A DNA stretch of 64,000 bases, taken from contig CAIXRH010000014.1 of NCBI GenBank assembly GCA_903921785.1, positions 19,198 through 83,197 of the forward strand, read 5' to 3'. This DNA is from an uncultured Pseudomonadota bacterium. Its GTDB lineage: Bacteria; Myxococcota_A; UBA796; SXON01. Below are positions 26,653 to 34,138 of this stretch, one piece after another (position 1 is the stretch's first letter; every line of letters starts with the position of its first letter). Below the pieces are notes generated by a model. The model did no database searches and was not told the origin of the DNA. It saw only the letters and a program-made list of their open reading frames with translations. The translations under genes were made by a program, and so were the position numbers.

Positions 26653-27909
26653 ATGGCCCTCGTCCCCGTCCACGGTGGTCTCGACGCCCCGGTCGACCGC
26701 TTCCTCCCCTTCAGCAAGAAGTCGGCCCTCCTCGCCGAGTCTGCCGGCATGCCGCGCATCGCGGTCACCGACGCCGACCTCTCGGTGGTCTACCGCATCG
26801 CCGACGGCACGCTGTCGCCGCTCACCGGCTTCATGGACGAGGCCACCTACAACCACGTCCTCGACGAGAAGAACCTCGTCCGCAACGGCGAGAAGTACGC
26901 GTGGGCCATCCCCCTCGCCCTCCCGGTCACCGAGGCCGAGGCCGCCGCGCTCAAGCCGGGCGTGGTCGCCGCCCTGGTGGACAGCACCGGCGCCGTCTTC
27001 GGGACGATCGCCGTCAACAGCGTCTTCGGCTGGAACAAGCAGCGCTACGTCGAGAAGGTGTACCTCACCTCCCGGCTCGACCACCCCGGCGCCGCCATCG
27101 CCACCGGCGATGATCGCACCACGCTCGTCGGCGGCGACATCTCCGTGCTCCCGGCCCGCCGCCACGTCGAGTACGGCGACCTGATGAACTCCCCGGCGCG
27201 CACCCGGCAGATGATCGCCGAGCGGAAGTTCACCGCGGCCCTGGCTTTCCAGACGCGCAACCCGCTCCACCGCGCCCACGAGTACGCGCTGGTTTACGGC
27301 GTGGAGCAGCTCACCCGTGCCGGCCACTACGCGGGCGTGGTGCTCAACCCCCTCGTCGGGCAGCTCAAGAACGACGATGTGGACGCGTCCACCCGCGTGC
27401 GCACCTACCGCATGCTCCGCGACCGCCGCCTCCTCGGCCAGGGCGACAGCGACCGCGCCCTCTGGGAAAAGGTCGGCTACGACCTCAACGACGTCTTCGA
27501 GCTGGTCTGCCTGGACATGAAGATGTTCTACGGCGGCCCCTCCGAAGCGATCATGCACAGCATCTACCGCCAGAACCACGGGTTCTCGCACATCGTCATC
27601 GGCCGCAAGCACGCCGACGCTCCCTACTTCGACAAGTCGGCGATCTGGGGCGACTTCGACGCGCAGGAGATCTTCGAGAAGCTCCCCGGCACGCTGCACA
27701 CCCGCCCGGTGAAGGTTGGGTTCGCGGCCTACTACGAGAGCATCGGCCGGGTGGACCTCACCGAGAACCACAAGGGCGAGGAGCCCTACAGCATCTCCGG
27801 CACCAAGATGCGCGAGCAGCTCGTGGGCGGCGAACGCCCCGACGCCCGCATCATCCGCGGCGACGTGGCGGACGTGCTGATCGAAGCCTACCGGGCGAAG
27901 GGCAACTAG
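26653..27909 (+). CDS. sat: sulfate adenylyltransferase (ATP sulfurylase)
   Basis: Sat interconverts sulfate plus ATP with adenosine 5'-phosphosulfate plus pyrophosphate. The 418-residue protein is the homo-oligomeric Sat type: an N-terminal PUA-like domain with S-P-L-T-G-F-M, then the catalytic motif QTRNPLHRAHE at 200-210 and GRKHAD in the 315 region. There is no APS-kinase domain attached and no CysN/CysD. With the preceding sulfite-oxidase-family gene it may work in either sulfate assimilation or sulfur oxidation; no aprAB or cysH is in view to decide. Confidence 0.95.
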   Translation: MALVPVHGGLDAPVDRFLPFSKKSALLAESAGMPRIAVTDADLSVVYRIADGTLSPLTGFMDEATYNHVLDEKNLVRNGEKYAWAIPLALPVTEAEAAALKPGVVAALVDSTGAVFGTIAVNSVFGWNKQRYVEKVYLTSRLDHPGAAIATGDDRTTLVGGDISVLPARRHVEYGDLMNSPARTRQMIAERKFTAALAFQTRNPLHRAHEYALVYGVEQLTRAGHYAGVVLNPLVGQLKNDDVDASTRVRTYRMLRDRRLLGQGDSDRALWEKVGYDLNDVFELVCLDMKMFYGGPSEAIMHSIYRQNHGFSHIVIGRKHADAPYFDKSAIWGDFDAQEIFEKLPGTLHTRPVKVGFAAYYESIGRVDLTENHKGEEPYSISGTKMREQLVGGERPDARIIRGDVADVLIEAYRAKGN

Positions 27910-27926
27910 TCCGAACAGGGCGGTCC

Positions 27927-28008
27927 GGCGGGCCCGAGGCCCGCCGTCGGGCTGCTCCAGGCTCGGCTGACGCCTCGGTCCCTGCGGGACCGGCGGCCGT
28001 TGGCCGCC
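27927..28008. terminator. three consecutive hairpins between convergent genes
   Basis: Three perfect stem-loops follow each other: 27927-27945 (8-bp stem, CGA loop), 27977-27991 (6-bp stem, TGC loop) and 27992-28008 (7-bp stem, GTT loop). They sit between the convergent sat and lipoprotein genes and probably end both transcripts, although none has a U-run. Confidence 0.55.
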
Positions 28009-28034
28009 GCCTTCCGCATCCCTACCGCGGCGCC

Positions 28035-29114
28035 TCAGCAGCCGCTGCTGGCCTTCCCCGGCGAGCCCTTGTCCGACGCCGCGCCCGAGATCGCCGACGT
28101 GGCCATGCACCAGCTTCGGGCCGAGTCGTTCGAGCTGGTGTCGGCCTTGCTGTCGTTGAGCTCGATGCTCGCGCCCTTGGCGAGGGGCCAGCCGGCGGTC
28201 TCGTCCCAGGTCACCGCATCGAGCGTGGTGGTGTTGCCGCCGTTCGCGCGGCCGACGTAGAGGTCGTCGCCCGAGTTGTTGAAATTCACGCCACGACCTG
28301 CATAGTCGAAGTCAGCGGTCACCCCACCGTTGAGCGTGGAGTCGCCCTGCGCCGCGAAAACGAGGCGGTCCCCGTCCGTGGCCACCAGGGCGCTGTCCAC
28401 GGTGAACAGGTCGGCCGCCCCGAAGCTCGGGTCATCCGCCACCCGGAGCCCCTCGAGGTTCACCGAGGTCTCCGTGCTGACGAGGAGCTCGAACCACTCG
28501 CCGTCCCCGTCACTGACCGCGTCGGGGTCGTACATGATCTCGGTGATGACCAGCTCGCCGGCCTTGAGGTCGGCCACGCCGTAGTCCGCGCCGTCGCAGT
28601 CCTTGTCCACGTCGTCGCCGCGGGTCTCCTTCGCGTCGGGGTGCACGCTGGCGTTCCCATCATCGCAGTCGGTGCCGTGAACGGCCTCGCTGGCGTAGCC
28701 GTCCCCGTCCGCGTCGGCCTCCGCGGTGGCGTCCTTGCCGTCGCAGTCCTGGTCGATCTTGTCGCCCGCGGGGTCCGCGGCGCCGGGGTGGATGCTCGGA
28801 TCCTCGTCGTTGCAGTCCACCGCGTCGGAGTAGCCGTCTGCGTCGGCGTCCACGAAGCTCCCGGTGTCCGACCCGGTGTCGGCGCCGGTGTCATTGTTGT
28901 AGCCGTCTGCGTCGTCGCAATTGGCGTCGATCCCGTCGCCGGCGGCGTCGTTGGCGCCAGGATGCACATTCGGATCGGCGTCGTCACAATCCACGGAGGC
29001 CAGGTAGCCGTCGTGGTCCGCGTCCACGAAGTCGGTCCCGGAGGCCCCACTGTCGTTGGCGATGGACGTGGAGGTATCACAGGCAGCCAGGGCCAGCAGG
29101 AGCAGAGGGGTCAT
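28035..29114 (-). CDS. lipoprotein with DxDxDGY metal-binding repeats and lamin-tail-like domain
   Basis: MTPLLLLALAAC is a lipoprotein signal with the lipidated Cys at residue 12. Residues about 28-185 hold three or four repeats of the type D-A-D-x-D-G-Y-x-x-x-x-D-C-D-D-x-(D/N)-x-x-(V/I)-H-P-G-A, the putative calcium-binding motif common in secreted myxobacterial proteins, each with a Cys pair. From about 195 (A-G-E-L-V-I-T-E-I-M-Y-D-P) the protein continues as a lamin-tail (LTD) domain with GEWFEL and a late W-x-x-x-(S)I-E-L. The mature protein should sit on the cell surface or in the periplasm, stabilised by metal. The start is ATG 29114. Length is 359 residues. Confidence 0.88.
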   Translation of the reverse strand: MTPLLLLALAACDTSTSIANDSGASGTDFVDADHDGYLASVDCDDADPNVHPGANDAAGDGIDANCDDADGYNNDTGADTGSDTGSFVDADADGYSDAVDCNDEDPSIHPGAADPAGDKIDQDCDGKDATAEADADGDGYASEAVHGTDCDDGNASVHPDAKETRGDDVDKDCDGADYGVADLKAGELVITEIMYDPDAVSDGDGEWFELLVSTETSVNLEGLRVADDPSFGAADLFTVDSALVATDGDRLVFAAQGDSTLNGGVTADFDYAGRGVNFNNSGDDLYVGRANGGNTTTLDAVTWDETAGWPLAKGASIELNDSKADTSSNDSARSWCMATSAISGAASDKGSPGKASSGC

Positions 29115-29186
29115 GCATCGAGTGTACCGCCACGCCGTCACGGAAGGAGGGCAAGCCGTCACCGAACCGTACTCGGGAAGGAAACG

Positions 29187-30110
29187 TCAGCCGATGCCCA
29201 GCTCCGCCATCGCACGCGCGAGCTCAACCCGCACCAGCTTCTTCCGCCACGCGGGGGAGGCAAGGTGCGTCGTGAGCGGCTGCACCTCGGCCATGGCCGC
29301 TTCCACCAGCTCCGGCGGCGAGGTGGCCTCCAGCCGGAGCGGCGCTGGCCCCACCGCGGAGACGACACATCGCCATGTATCATGGATGTGTTGCACCGCG
29401 GTGAGCAGCTGCGGGTAGTCGATCGCGCCGCGGGCACGCAGCTTCCGGTAGGCGATGGGCGCGCCGGGCGGGGGCACCTCAAGGCGCACCAGCACCGAAC
29501 CGCCAGGAACCTGCAACCACGTACGGCCATCCACCCCGTACAGCTCACGGATCGGGACGTGTCGTTCCCCGTGCGCCGTGGCGAACACCACCGATACATC
29601 GAGCAACATCATCACCGGAACAGTGTCCGCACTATGGGCTGCATAGCAGCCCTTCCCCTTCGGGGCGACGTGACACACCGGACCTTCGCACTTGAGACAG
29701 CCACCCAACGCCACGCGCCAACCCGCCGGCTGGTTGTAGTATCGGCAGCGCGTGTCGAGCATGACGTTTCCGCCGATCGTGCCCATCGCCTGGATGGTCG
29801 GGGTCGCGACGGTCCGGGCGGCCTTCGCCAACGCCGGGTAGTCGCGCTGGACCACAGGCATCGCCGCCACCTCACGGAGCGTCACCGCCGCGCCGAGGGA
29901 CAGCCCGCCCTCCGGCAGGGGCTCCACCTGGCGGAGCTCCGGCACCCGCATGGTCGAGACGAGGCGAGTGGGCGCGAACAGCCGATGTTTCATCGACGGC
30001 AGGAGGTCCGTACCTCCGGACACGAGGCGCGCGCCGGGCTCACCAGCGAGCCTGACCAGCTCCGCGAGGTCCGTGGGGTCGGCGAAATCGAATCGAGGGA
30101 GCGGAAGCAT
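29187..30110 (-). CDS. hcrB: 4-hydroxybenzoyl-CoA reductase, beta (FAD and 4Fe-4S) subunit
   Basis: The 307-residue protein is the FAD-binding subunit of a xanthine-oxidase-family enzyme: LVSGGTDLLPSMK (about 30-41) and TIGGN binding FAD. It carries the insert that defines HcrB: Cys122, Cys138, Cys146 and Cys155, in the spacing that in Thauera aromatica HcrB binds an extra [4Fe-4S] cluster absent from most relatives. The cluster brings low-potential electrons for reductive removal of the para-hydroxyl of 4-hydroxybenzoyl-CoA, giving benzoyl-CoA. It starts one base inside the hcrA stop (TGATG) and is last in the operon. Confidence 0.92.
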   Translation of the reverse strand: MLPLPRFDFADPTDLAELVRLAGEPGARLVSGGTDLLPSMKHRLFAPTRLVSTMRVPELRQVEPLPEGGLSLGAAVTLREVAAMPVVQRDYPALAKAARTVATPTIQAMGTIGGNVMLDTRCRYYNQPAGWRVALGGCLKCEGPVCHVAPKGKGCYAAHSADTVPVMMLLDVSVVFATAHGERHVPIRELYGVDGRTWLQVPGGSVLVRLEVPPPGAPIAYRKLRARGAIDYPQLLTAVQHIHDTWRCVVSAVGPAPLRLEATSPPELVEAAMAEVQPLTTHLASPAWRKKLVRVELARAMAELGIG

Positions 30111-32434
30111 CAGCGCCCTCCCGAACGACGGCGCCGGTCCAGCGCCCGAAGCACCTTCTCCGGCGTGAACGGCGGATCGTTGAGCCAGAGTCCCGTGGCG
30201 TCGTGAATCGCGTTTGCGATGGCCGGCACGGTGCTCAGCTGCGGCCCCTCCCCCGCCTCCTTGGCGCCGAGGGGCCCTTCCGGATCGTGGGACTCCACCG
30301 GAAAGACCACGATCTCCGGGCACTCGTGGATCGTCGGCACCTTGTACTCCAGGAGGCTCGGGGCCCGGATCAGCCCCTTGTCGTAGGCCTGTTCTTCGCT
30401 CACCGCTTCGCCGACCCCCATGTAGACACACCCCTCGATCTGCCCCTCTACGATGGCGAGGTTGAGCACGCGGCCGCAGTCGTGCGCCACCCAGACCTTC
30501 TCCACCCGGACCTCCCCGGTCTCCTCGTCCACGGCCACCTCGGCCACCTGCGCGGTGAACGAATAGGCCGGCGAGGGCCCCACCGACTGGCGTCGGAATC
30601 GGCTGCCGATCTTGGGCGGAGTGTAGCCTCCAGCGTGAATCAGGGGCCCGAAGCGCTCCTCTGCCAGCCACACCGCGTCCACCCAAGAGACATCGGATGT
30701 TTCCGTACCCACCCGCGGTCCGTCGCCGCGCTCGGGGTGGCCCGCGAGGCCGAAGCGCACCTCCTCCGGGGCGCAGCCGAGCTTGGCGGCCACGGCCTCC
30801 ACGATCTTGGCCCGCAACGGGCGCACGCCCGCGAGCGCGGCGTTGCCCGCCATGAAGGTGACCCGGCTGGAGTAGCTGCCGAGGTCCACCGGGGTGAGCG
30901 ACGTGTCGCCCTCGATCACCCGGATGTCCTCCGGGTGCAGCCCCAGCTCCGCCGCCACGAGCCCGGCGAGCATGTGGTTGCTGCCCTGGCCGATGTCGGC
31001 AGTCCCGGCGCTCACGACCACCTCCCCGCTGCGGTCGATCTTCACTTGCACCGCGCTGTGGGGCATCTCGTTCTGATACACCGGGTGCAACGCCCCGCAC
31101 ATGTAGGCGCTCGCGGCGAGGCCCAGTCCCCGGCCAGGCCCCAGCGTTCCCCGCCGGGTTTCGTAGCCGCTCGCCTTCACCACGGCGTCGATACACTCGC
31201 GGATGCCCACCGAGGTGACCCGGAGGCCGTTGCACGTCTCCGTGTTCGGCTCGATGCAGTTGCGTCGACGGAGCTCGGCGGGGTCTAGCCCCAGCCGTGC
31301 CGCCGCCTTGTCGAGGTGGGCCTCCAGCGCGAAGCGGGGCTGGATGGCCCCGTGGCCGCGTTTGGGTCCGCACGGGGGCTTGTTGGTGTAGAGCCGGTGC
31401 GACTCGAACCGGTAGTTCTCCACCCGGTACGGCAGCGTCATGAAGACGCCGAGGTAGTAGCTGGTGACCACGCCGTAGCTGGCGTACGCGCCACCGTCCG
31501 CCCAGGCCTTGAAGTCGATCGCGGTGATGTCTCCGGCCGCCGAGAAGCCCATCTTGAGCCACAGCCGCGTGGGGTGGCGACCGCGGTGCGCGTAGAAGAC
31601 CTCTTCGCGCTCCAGGACGATTCGGACCGGTCGTCCTAGCTTCCGCGCCAGGTACGCCGAACAGATGTCGGTGCAGAAGGGATCGCACTTTCCGCCGTAG
31701 CCGGCGCCGACGGCGGGCTTGATGAGCCGGACGTCCTGCTCGCGGAGCCCGAGCACCCGCGCCACATCCCGATGCACGTAGTGGGGGTTCTGCGTGCTAC
31801 TCCAAAGGGTGAGCTTGCCGTCGGGCTCCACCTGGGCCAGGGCCGCGTGGCTCTCCAGCGCGGCGTGCGTCGATCCCGGGTATACGTATTCTTCCTCAAT
31901 CACCACCTCGGCGGCGGCGAAGCCGGCGTCGACGTTGCCGTACGCCTGGTGCACCCGCCGGAGCACGTTGCTCGGCTTGCGCGCGTAGTCATGGATGACG
32001 GGCTTGCTGGCGTCGAGCGCGTCCTCGATCGTGAGCACCGGCGGAAGCACCTCGTAGTCCACGCGCACGGCGGCACAGGCCCGATGTGCGGTCTCTTCGT
32101 CCACCGCCGCGATACACACCACGGGCTCGCCGATGTATCGCACCTTCCCAAGTGCCAACGCCGTCTCATCCTGGGCGACCGGGATCACCCCGTATCGTTT
32201 GGGGAGCTCCTCGCCGATGCAGGCGCCGAAGACGCCGGGGAGGGCCAGCGCGGCGTCAAGGTGGATCGCCACGATGCGCGCGTGGGGGTGCGGCGAGCGG
32301 ACGAACTTGGCGTGCGCCATCCGGGGGACCGTGAGGTCCGCTACGAACTGCGCCCGGCCGGCGATCCGCTCGCGACCGTCGATCTTCCGCGCGTAGGCGC
32401 CGATGGGGCTCGGCACGGGCTCGGGCTGACGCAT
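30110..32434 (-). CDS. hcrA: 4-hydroxybenzoyl-CoA reductase, alpha (molybdopterin) subunit
   Basis: The 774-residue protein is the large molybdenum-cofactor subunit: an N-terminal substrate-channel domain (K-I-D-G-R-E-R-I-x-G-x-A-x-F) and Moco-binding segments including V-G-A-G-Y-G-G-K, GTADIGQGS (about 513-521) and, near the end, L-G-A-K-E-A-G-E-G with the expected active-site Glu. Length matches HcrA (about 770). No signal peptide is present, so it acts in the cytosol. Assignment to Hcr rather than xanthine or CO dehydrogenase rests mainly on its HcrB partner and the benzoyl-CoA context. It overlaps both neighbours by one base. Confidence 0.9.
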   Translation of the reverse strand: MRQPEPVPSPIGAYARKIDGRERIAGRAQFVADLTVPRMAHAKFVRSPHPHARIVAIHLDAALALPGVFGACIGEELPKRYGVIPVAQDETALALGKVRYIGEPVVCIAAVDEETAHRACAAVRVDYEVLPPVLTIEDALDASKPVIHDYARKPSNVLRRVHQAYGNVDAGFAAAEVVIEEEYVYPGSTHAALESHAALAQVEPDGKLTLWSSTQNPHYVHRDVARVLGLREQDVRLIKPAVGAGYGGKCDPFCTDICSAYLARKLGRPVRIVLEREEVFYAHRGRHPTRLWLKMGFSAAGDITAIDFKAWADGGAYASYGVVTSYYLGVFMTLPYRVENYRFESHRLYTNKPPCGPKRGHGAIQPRFALEAHLDKAAARLGLDPAELRRRNCIEPNTETCNGLRVTSVGIRECIDAVVKASGYETRRGTLGPGRGLGLAASAYMCGALHPVYQNEMPHSAVQVKIDRSGEVVVSAGTADIGQGSNHMLAGLVAAELGLHPEDIRVIEGDTSLTPVDLGSYSSRVTFMAGNAALAGVRPLRAKIVEAVAAKLGCAPEEVRFGLAGHPERGDGPRVGTETSDVSWVDAVWLAEERFGPLIHAGGYTPPKIGSRFRRQSVGPSPAYSFTAQVAEVAVDEETGEVRVEKVWVAHDCGRVLNLAIVEGQIEGCVYMGVGEAVSEEQAYDKGLIRAPSLLEYKVPTIHECPEIVVFPVESHDPEGPLGAKEAGEGPQLSTVPAIANAIHDATGLWLNDPPFTPEKVLRALDRRRRSGGR

Positions 32435-32916
32435 CAGGACTTCCCGGCGTAGATGGCCTGCGCTTCGCGGGCCGCGGTGAGGATCTTGGTGTAGCCGGTG
32501 CACCGGCAGAGGTTGCTCCCCAGGGCCTCGCGAAGCTCCGCCTCGTTCGCCGTCGGGTTCTCGGCGAACAGGTGTCGGAGCGTCATCACAAAGCCCGGCG
32601 TGCAATAGCCACACTGCGCCGCCACGTGGTGATCGAAGGCCGCCTGGATCGGATCCGGGCCGGCGGGAGTGGCGACGCCCTCGATGGTCTCCACCCGCGC
32701 GCCCTCACAACCGACGGCGAGGGTGATGCACGAGAGCCGCGGGGCGCCGTCCACCAGGACGGTGCAGGCGCCGCAGTCGCCCACGTCGCAGCCATGTTTG
32801 GTGCCGGTGAGCCGAAGCGGCCCGCGGAGCACCTCGAGGAGCGTCTGGGCGGGCTCGACGAGCAAGCGGACGGGCTCGCCGTTGACGGTGAAGGAGAGGA
32901 TGCGGTCGGTGGGCAT
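32434..32916 (-). CDS. hcrC: 4-hydroxybenzoyl-CoA reductase, gamma (2Fe-2S) subunit
   Basis: The 160-residue protein has a plant-type ferredoxin domain (Cys motif C-D-V-G-D-C-G-A-C near 43-50 and a later Cys) and a four-helix domain with CGYCTPGF and LCRCTGY that binds the second [2Fe-2S] cluster. It carries electrons between the HcrB cofactors and the Mo site. The start is ATG 32916 (MPTDRILSF); a longer frame to 32967 is not needed. It is translationally coupled to hcrA by a one-base overlap. Confidence 0.92.
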   Translation of the reverse strand: MPTDRILSFTVNGEPVRLLVEPAQTLLEVLRGPLRLTGTKHGCDVGDCGACTVLVDGAPRLSCITLAVGCEGARVETIEGVATPAGPDPIQAAFDHHVAAQCGYCTPGFVMTLRHLFAENPTANEAELREALGSNLCRCTGYTKILTAAREAQAIYAGKS

Positions 32917-32924
32917 GCGCCCGC

Positions 32925-33149
32925 TCAACCTAGCCGGCGCACCAACTTCGGCGAGGGCTCGAAGCAAGAACGCCGCGCGCCACAGGAGCCGGGCTCACAG
33001 ACCCGGTCATCCGGGCCCCAGGGCTGGGCGGTGCGGTTGCACGTCCACGGCACGTCGTTGAGCGCGTAGAGGCTGGCCAGCTCGGCCTCCTCGACCACGT
33101 CGCGGCCGTAGAGCGACTTGGCCCGCATCCATCGACAGAGCTCGATCAT
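32925..33149 (-). CDS. small Cys-rich protein between two molybdenum hydroxylases
   Basis: The 74-residue protein starts at ATG 33149, overlapping the stop of the PaoB-like gene by 4 bp (ATGA), and ends 8 bp before hcrC, so it is clearly a gene of the operon. Cys occurs at residues 5, 37, 51, 56 and 62; the last four form W-T-C-x13-C-x4-C-x5-C, which could bind a metal or Fe-S cluster. No membrane segment or signal is seen. Function is unknown; an accessory role for one of the two flanking molybdenum enzymes is a guess from position. Confidence 0.7.
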   Translation of the reverse strand: MIELCRWMRAKSLYGRDVVEEAELASLYALNDVPWTCNRTAQPWGPDDRVCEPGSCGARRSCFEPSPKLVRRLG

Positions 33150-34138
33150 CGGCGGCCTCGGGGCGCGGGGGTGGCTGGCGCGGGTACCGCGGGCGGGGCG
33201 AAGGACGGGGCGGGGAGCGCGGCCGGGACCCCGCCGAGCCGCGCGACCACGATCTCCACGGCCCGGGCGAGCTGCGGGAACTTGGTGCGGGTGGAGGTCG
33301 ATGCGTGCGGAGCCGAGGCGGCGAGCGTGGCGACCACCGGATCCAGCGGGGCCCCGGCGAGGAGCGCAGCTTCCAGCTCGGGGACGCGCGCGGGGACCGA
33401 GTGCATCCCGCCCACCGCGACCCGGGCGAACCCTGGCGCGAGATGGAGGATGACCTCGACCAGCGGCCATTCGGCGCGCCCGCGCGACGCGACCCTGAAC
33501 CACCCCGATACCGCGCCGGGGCGTGGCGGGGGGAGGATCGCGGCGACGAGCAGCTCCTCCTCGGTGACGGTGTGCTCGGCGCCCGCGGCCATGCCGTCGC
33601 CGTAGAGCGCAGCGACTTCGATCAGCCCGCGCGGCTCGATCTCCACCTTCGCGTCGAACGCGAGGAGGGCGAGGGCGAGGGTGCTCGGGTGGGGGGCGAC
33701 GCACGGGCCCGTGCTCAGCGGGGCGTGCCACGGGTGGTCCACCCCGGCAGCCGGACAGCCCGTGCCGCCGGCCTTGTAGCAGCGGAAGTCGGGGCTGCGG
33801 AACCACGCGCAACGGGTGCGCTGGAGGAGGCTGCCCCCGAACGTCGCCACGTTGCGGATCTGGGGGTTCGCGAGGCCGCCCGCGGCGTCGGCGAGCGCGG
33901 GCCACCCGGCCCGAACCCGCTCGTCCGCGGCGAGCTCCGCGAGTCGGACGGCAGACCCCACCCGGAGCCCGCCGCCCGGCGCGGGGCCGACGCCGTCGAG
34001 GCCGGGGACGTCACGGAGGTCCACGATCGGCGCGGCGATGCGCCCGTGGTGGAGACGGTCCATCACGTCGGTCCCGCCGGCGCGGCGTTCGCCCCAGATC
34101 GCCTGGGCGCGGAGGGTGGGGTGGCGAACGTCACTCAT
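33146..34138 (-). CDS. FAD/4Fe-4S subunit of aldehyde oxidoreductase (PaoB-like)
   Basis: The 330-residue protein has the FAD-binding fold of the family (RAGGTDVMDRL near 19-29; ATFGGSLLQR near 98-107) and the Cys set typical of E. coli PaoB: Cys110, Cys120, Cys128 and Cys146, expected to bind a [4Fe-4S] cluster, followed by A-P-H-P-S. It should pass electrons from the fused 2Fe-2S/Mo subunit encoded next to it. It has no export signal, so if the enzyme works in the periplasm this subunit would be carried across with its partner by Tat, as in PaoABC. The C-terminal 35 residues are Ala/Pro-rich. Start and stop overlap both neighbours by 4 bp. Confidence 0.88.
   Translation of the reverse strand: MSDVRHPTLRAQAIWGERRAGGTDVMDRLHHGRIAAPIVDLRDVPGLDGVGPAPGGGLRVGSAVRLAELAADERVRAGWPALADAAGGLANPQIRNVATFGGSLLQRTRCAWFRSPDFRCYKAGGTGCPAAGVDHPWHAPLSTGPCVAPHPSTLALALLAFDAKVEIEPRGLIEVAALYGDGMAAGAEHTVTEEELLVAAILPPPRPGAVSGWFRVASRGRAEWPLVEVILHLAPGFARVAVGGMHSVPARVPELEAALLAGAPLDPVVATLAASAPHASTSTRTKFPQLARAVEIVVARLGGVPAALPAPSFAPPAVPAPATPAPRGRR

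Noticed and set aside
28641..30206. Long + strand open frame opposite the lamin-tail lipoprotein and hcrB
   Set aside because: It is antisense to two genes with clear domains and has no recognisable motif of its own.
29187..32916. Xanthine dehydrogenase or CO dehydrogenase subunits
   Set aside because: The FAD subunit has the four-Cys 4Fe-4S insert of HcrB, and the genes are in a benzoyl-CoA operon.
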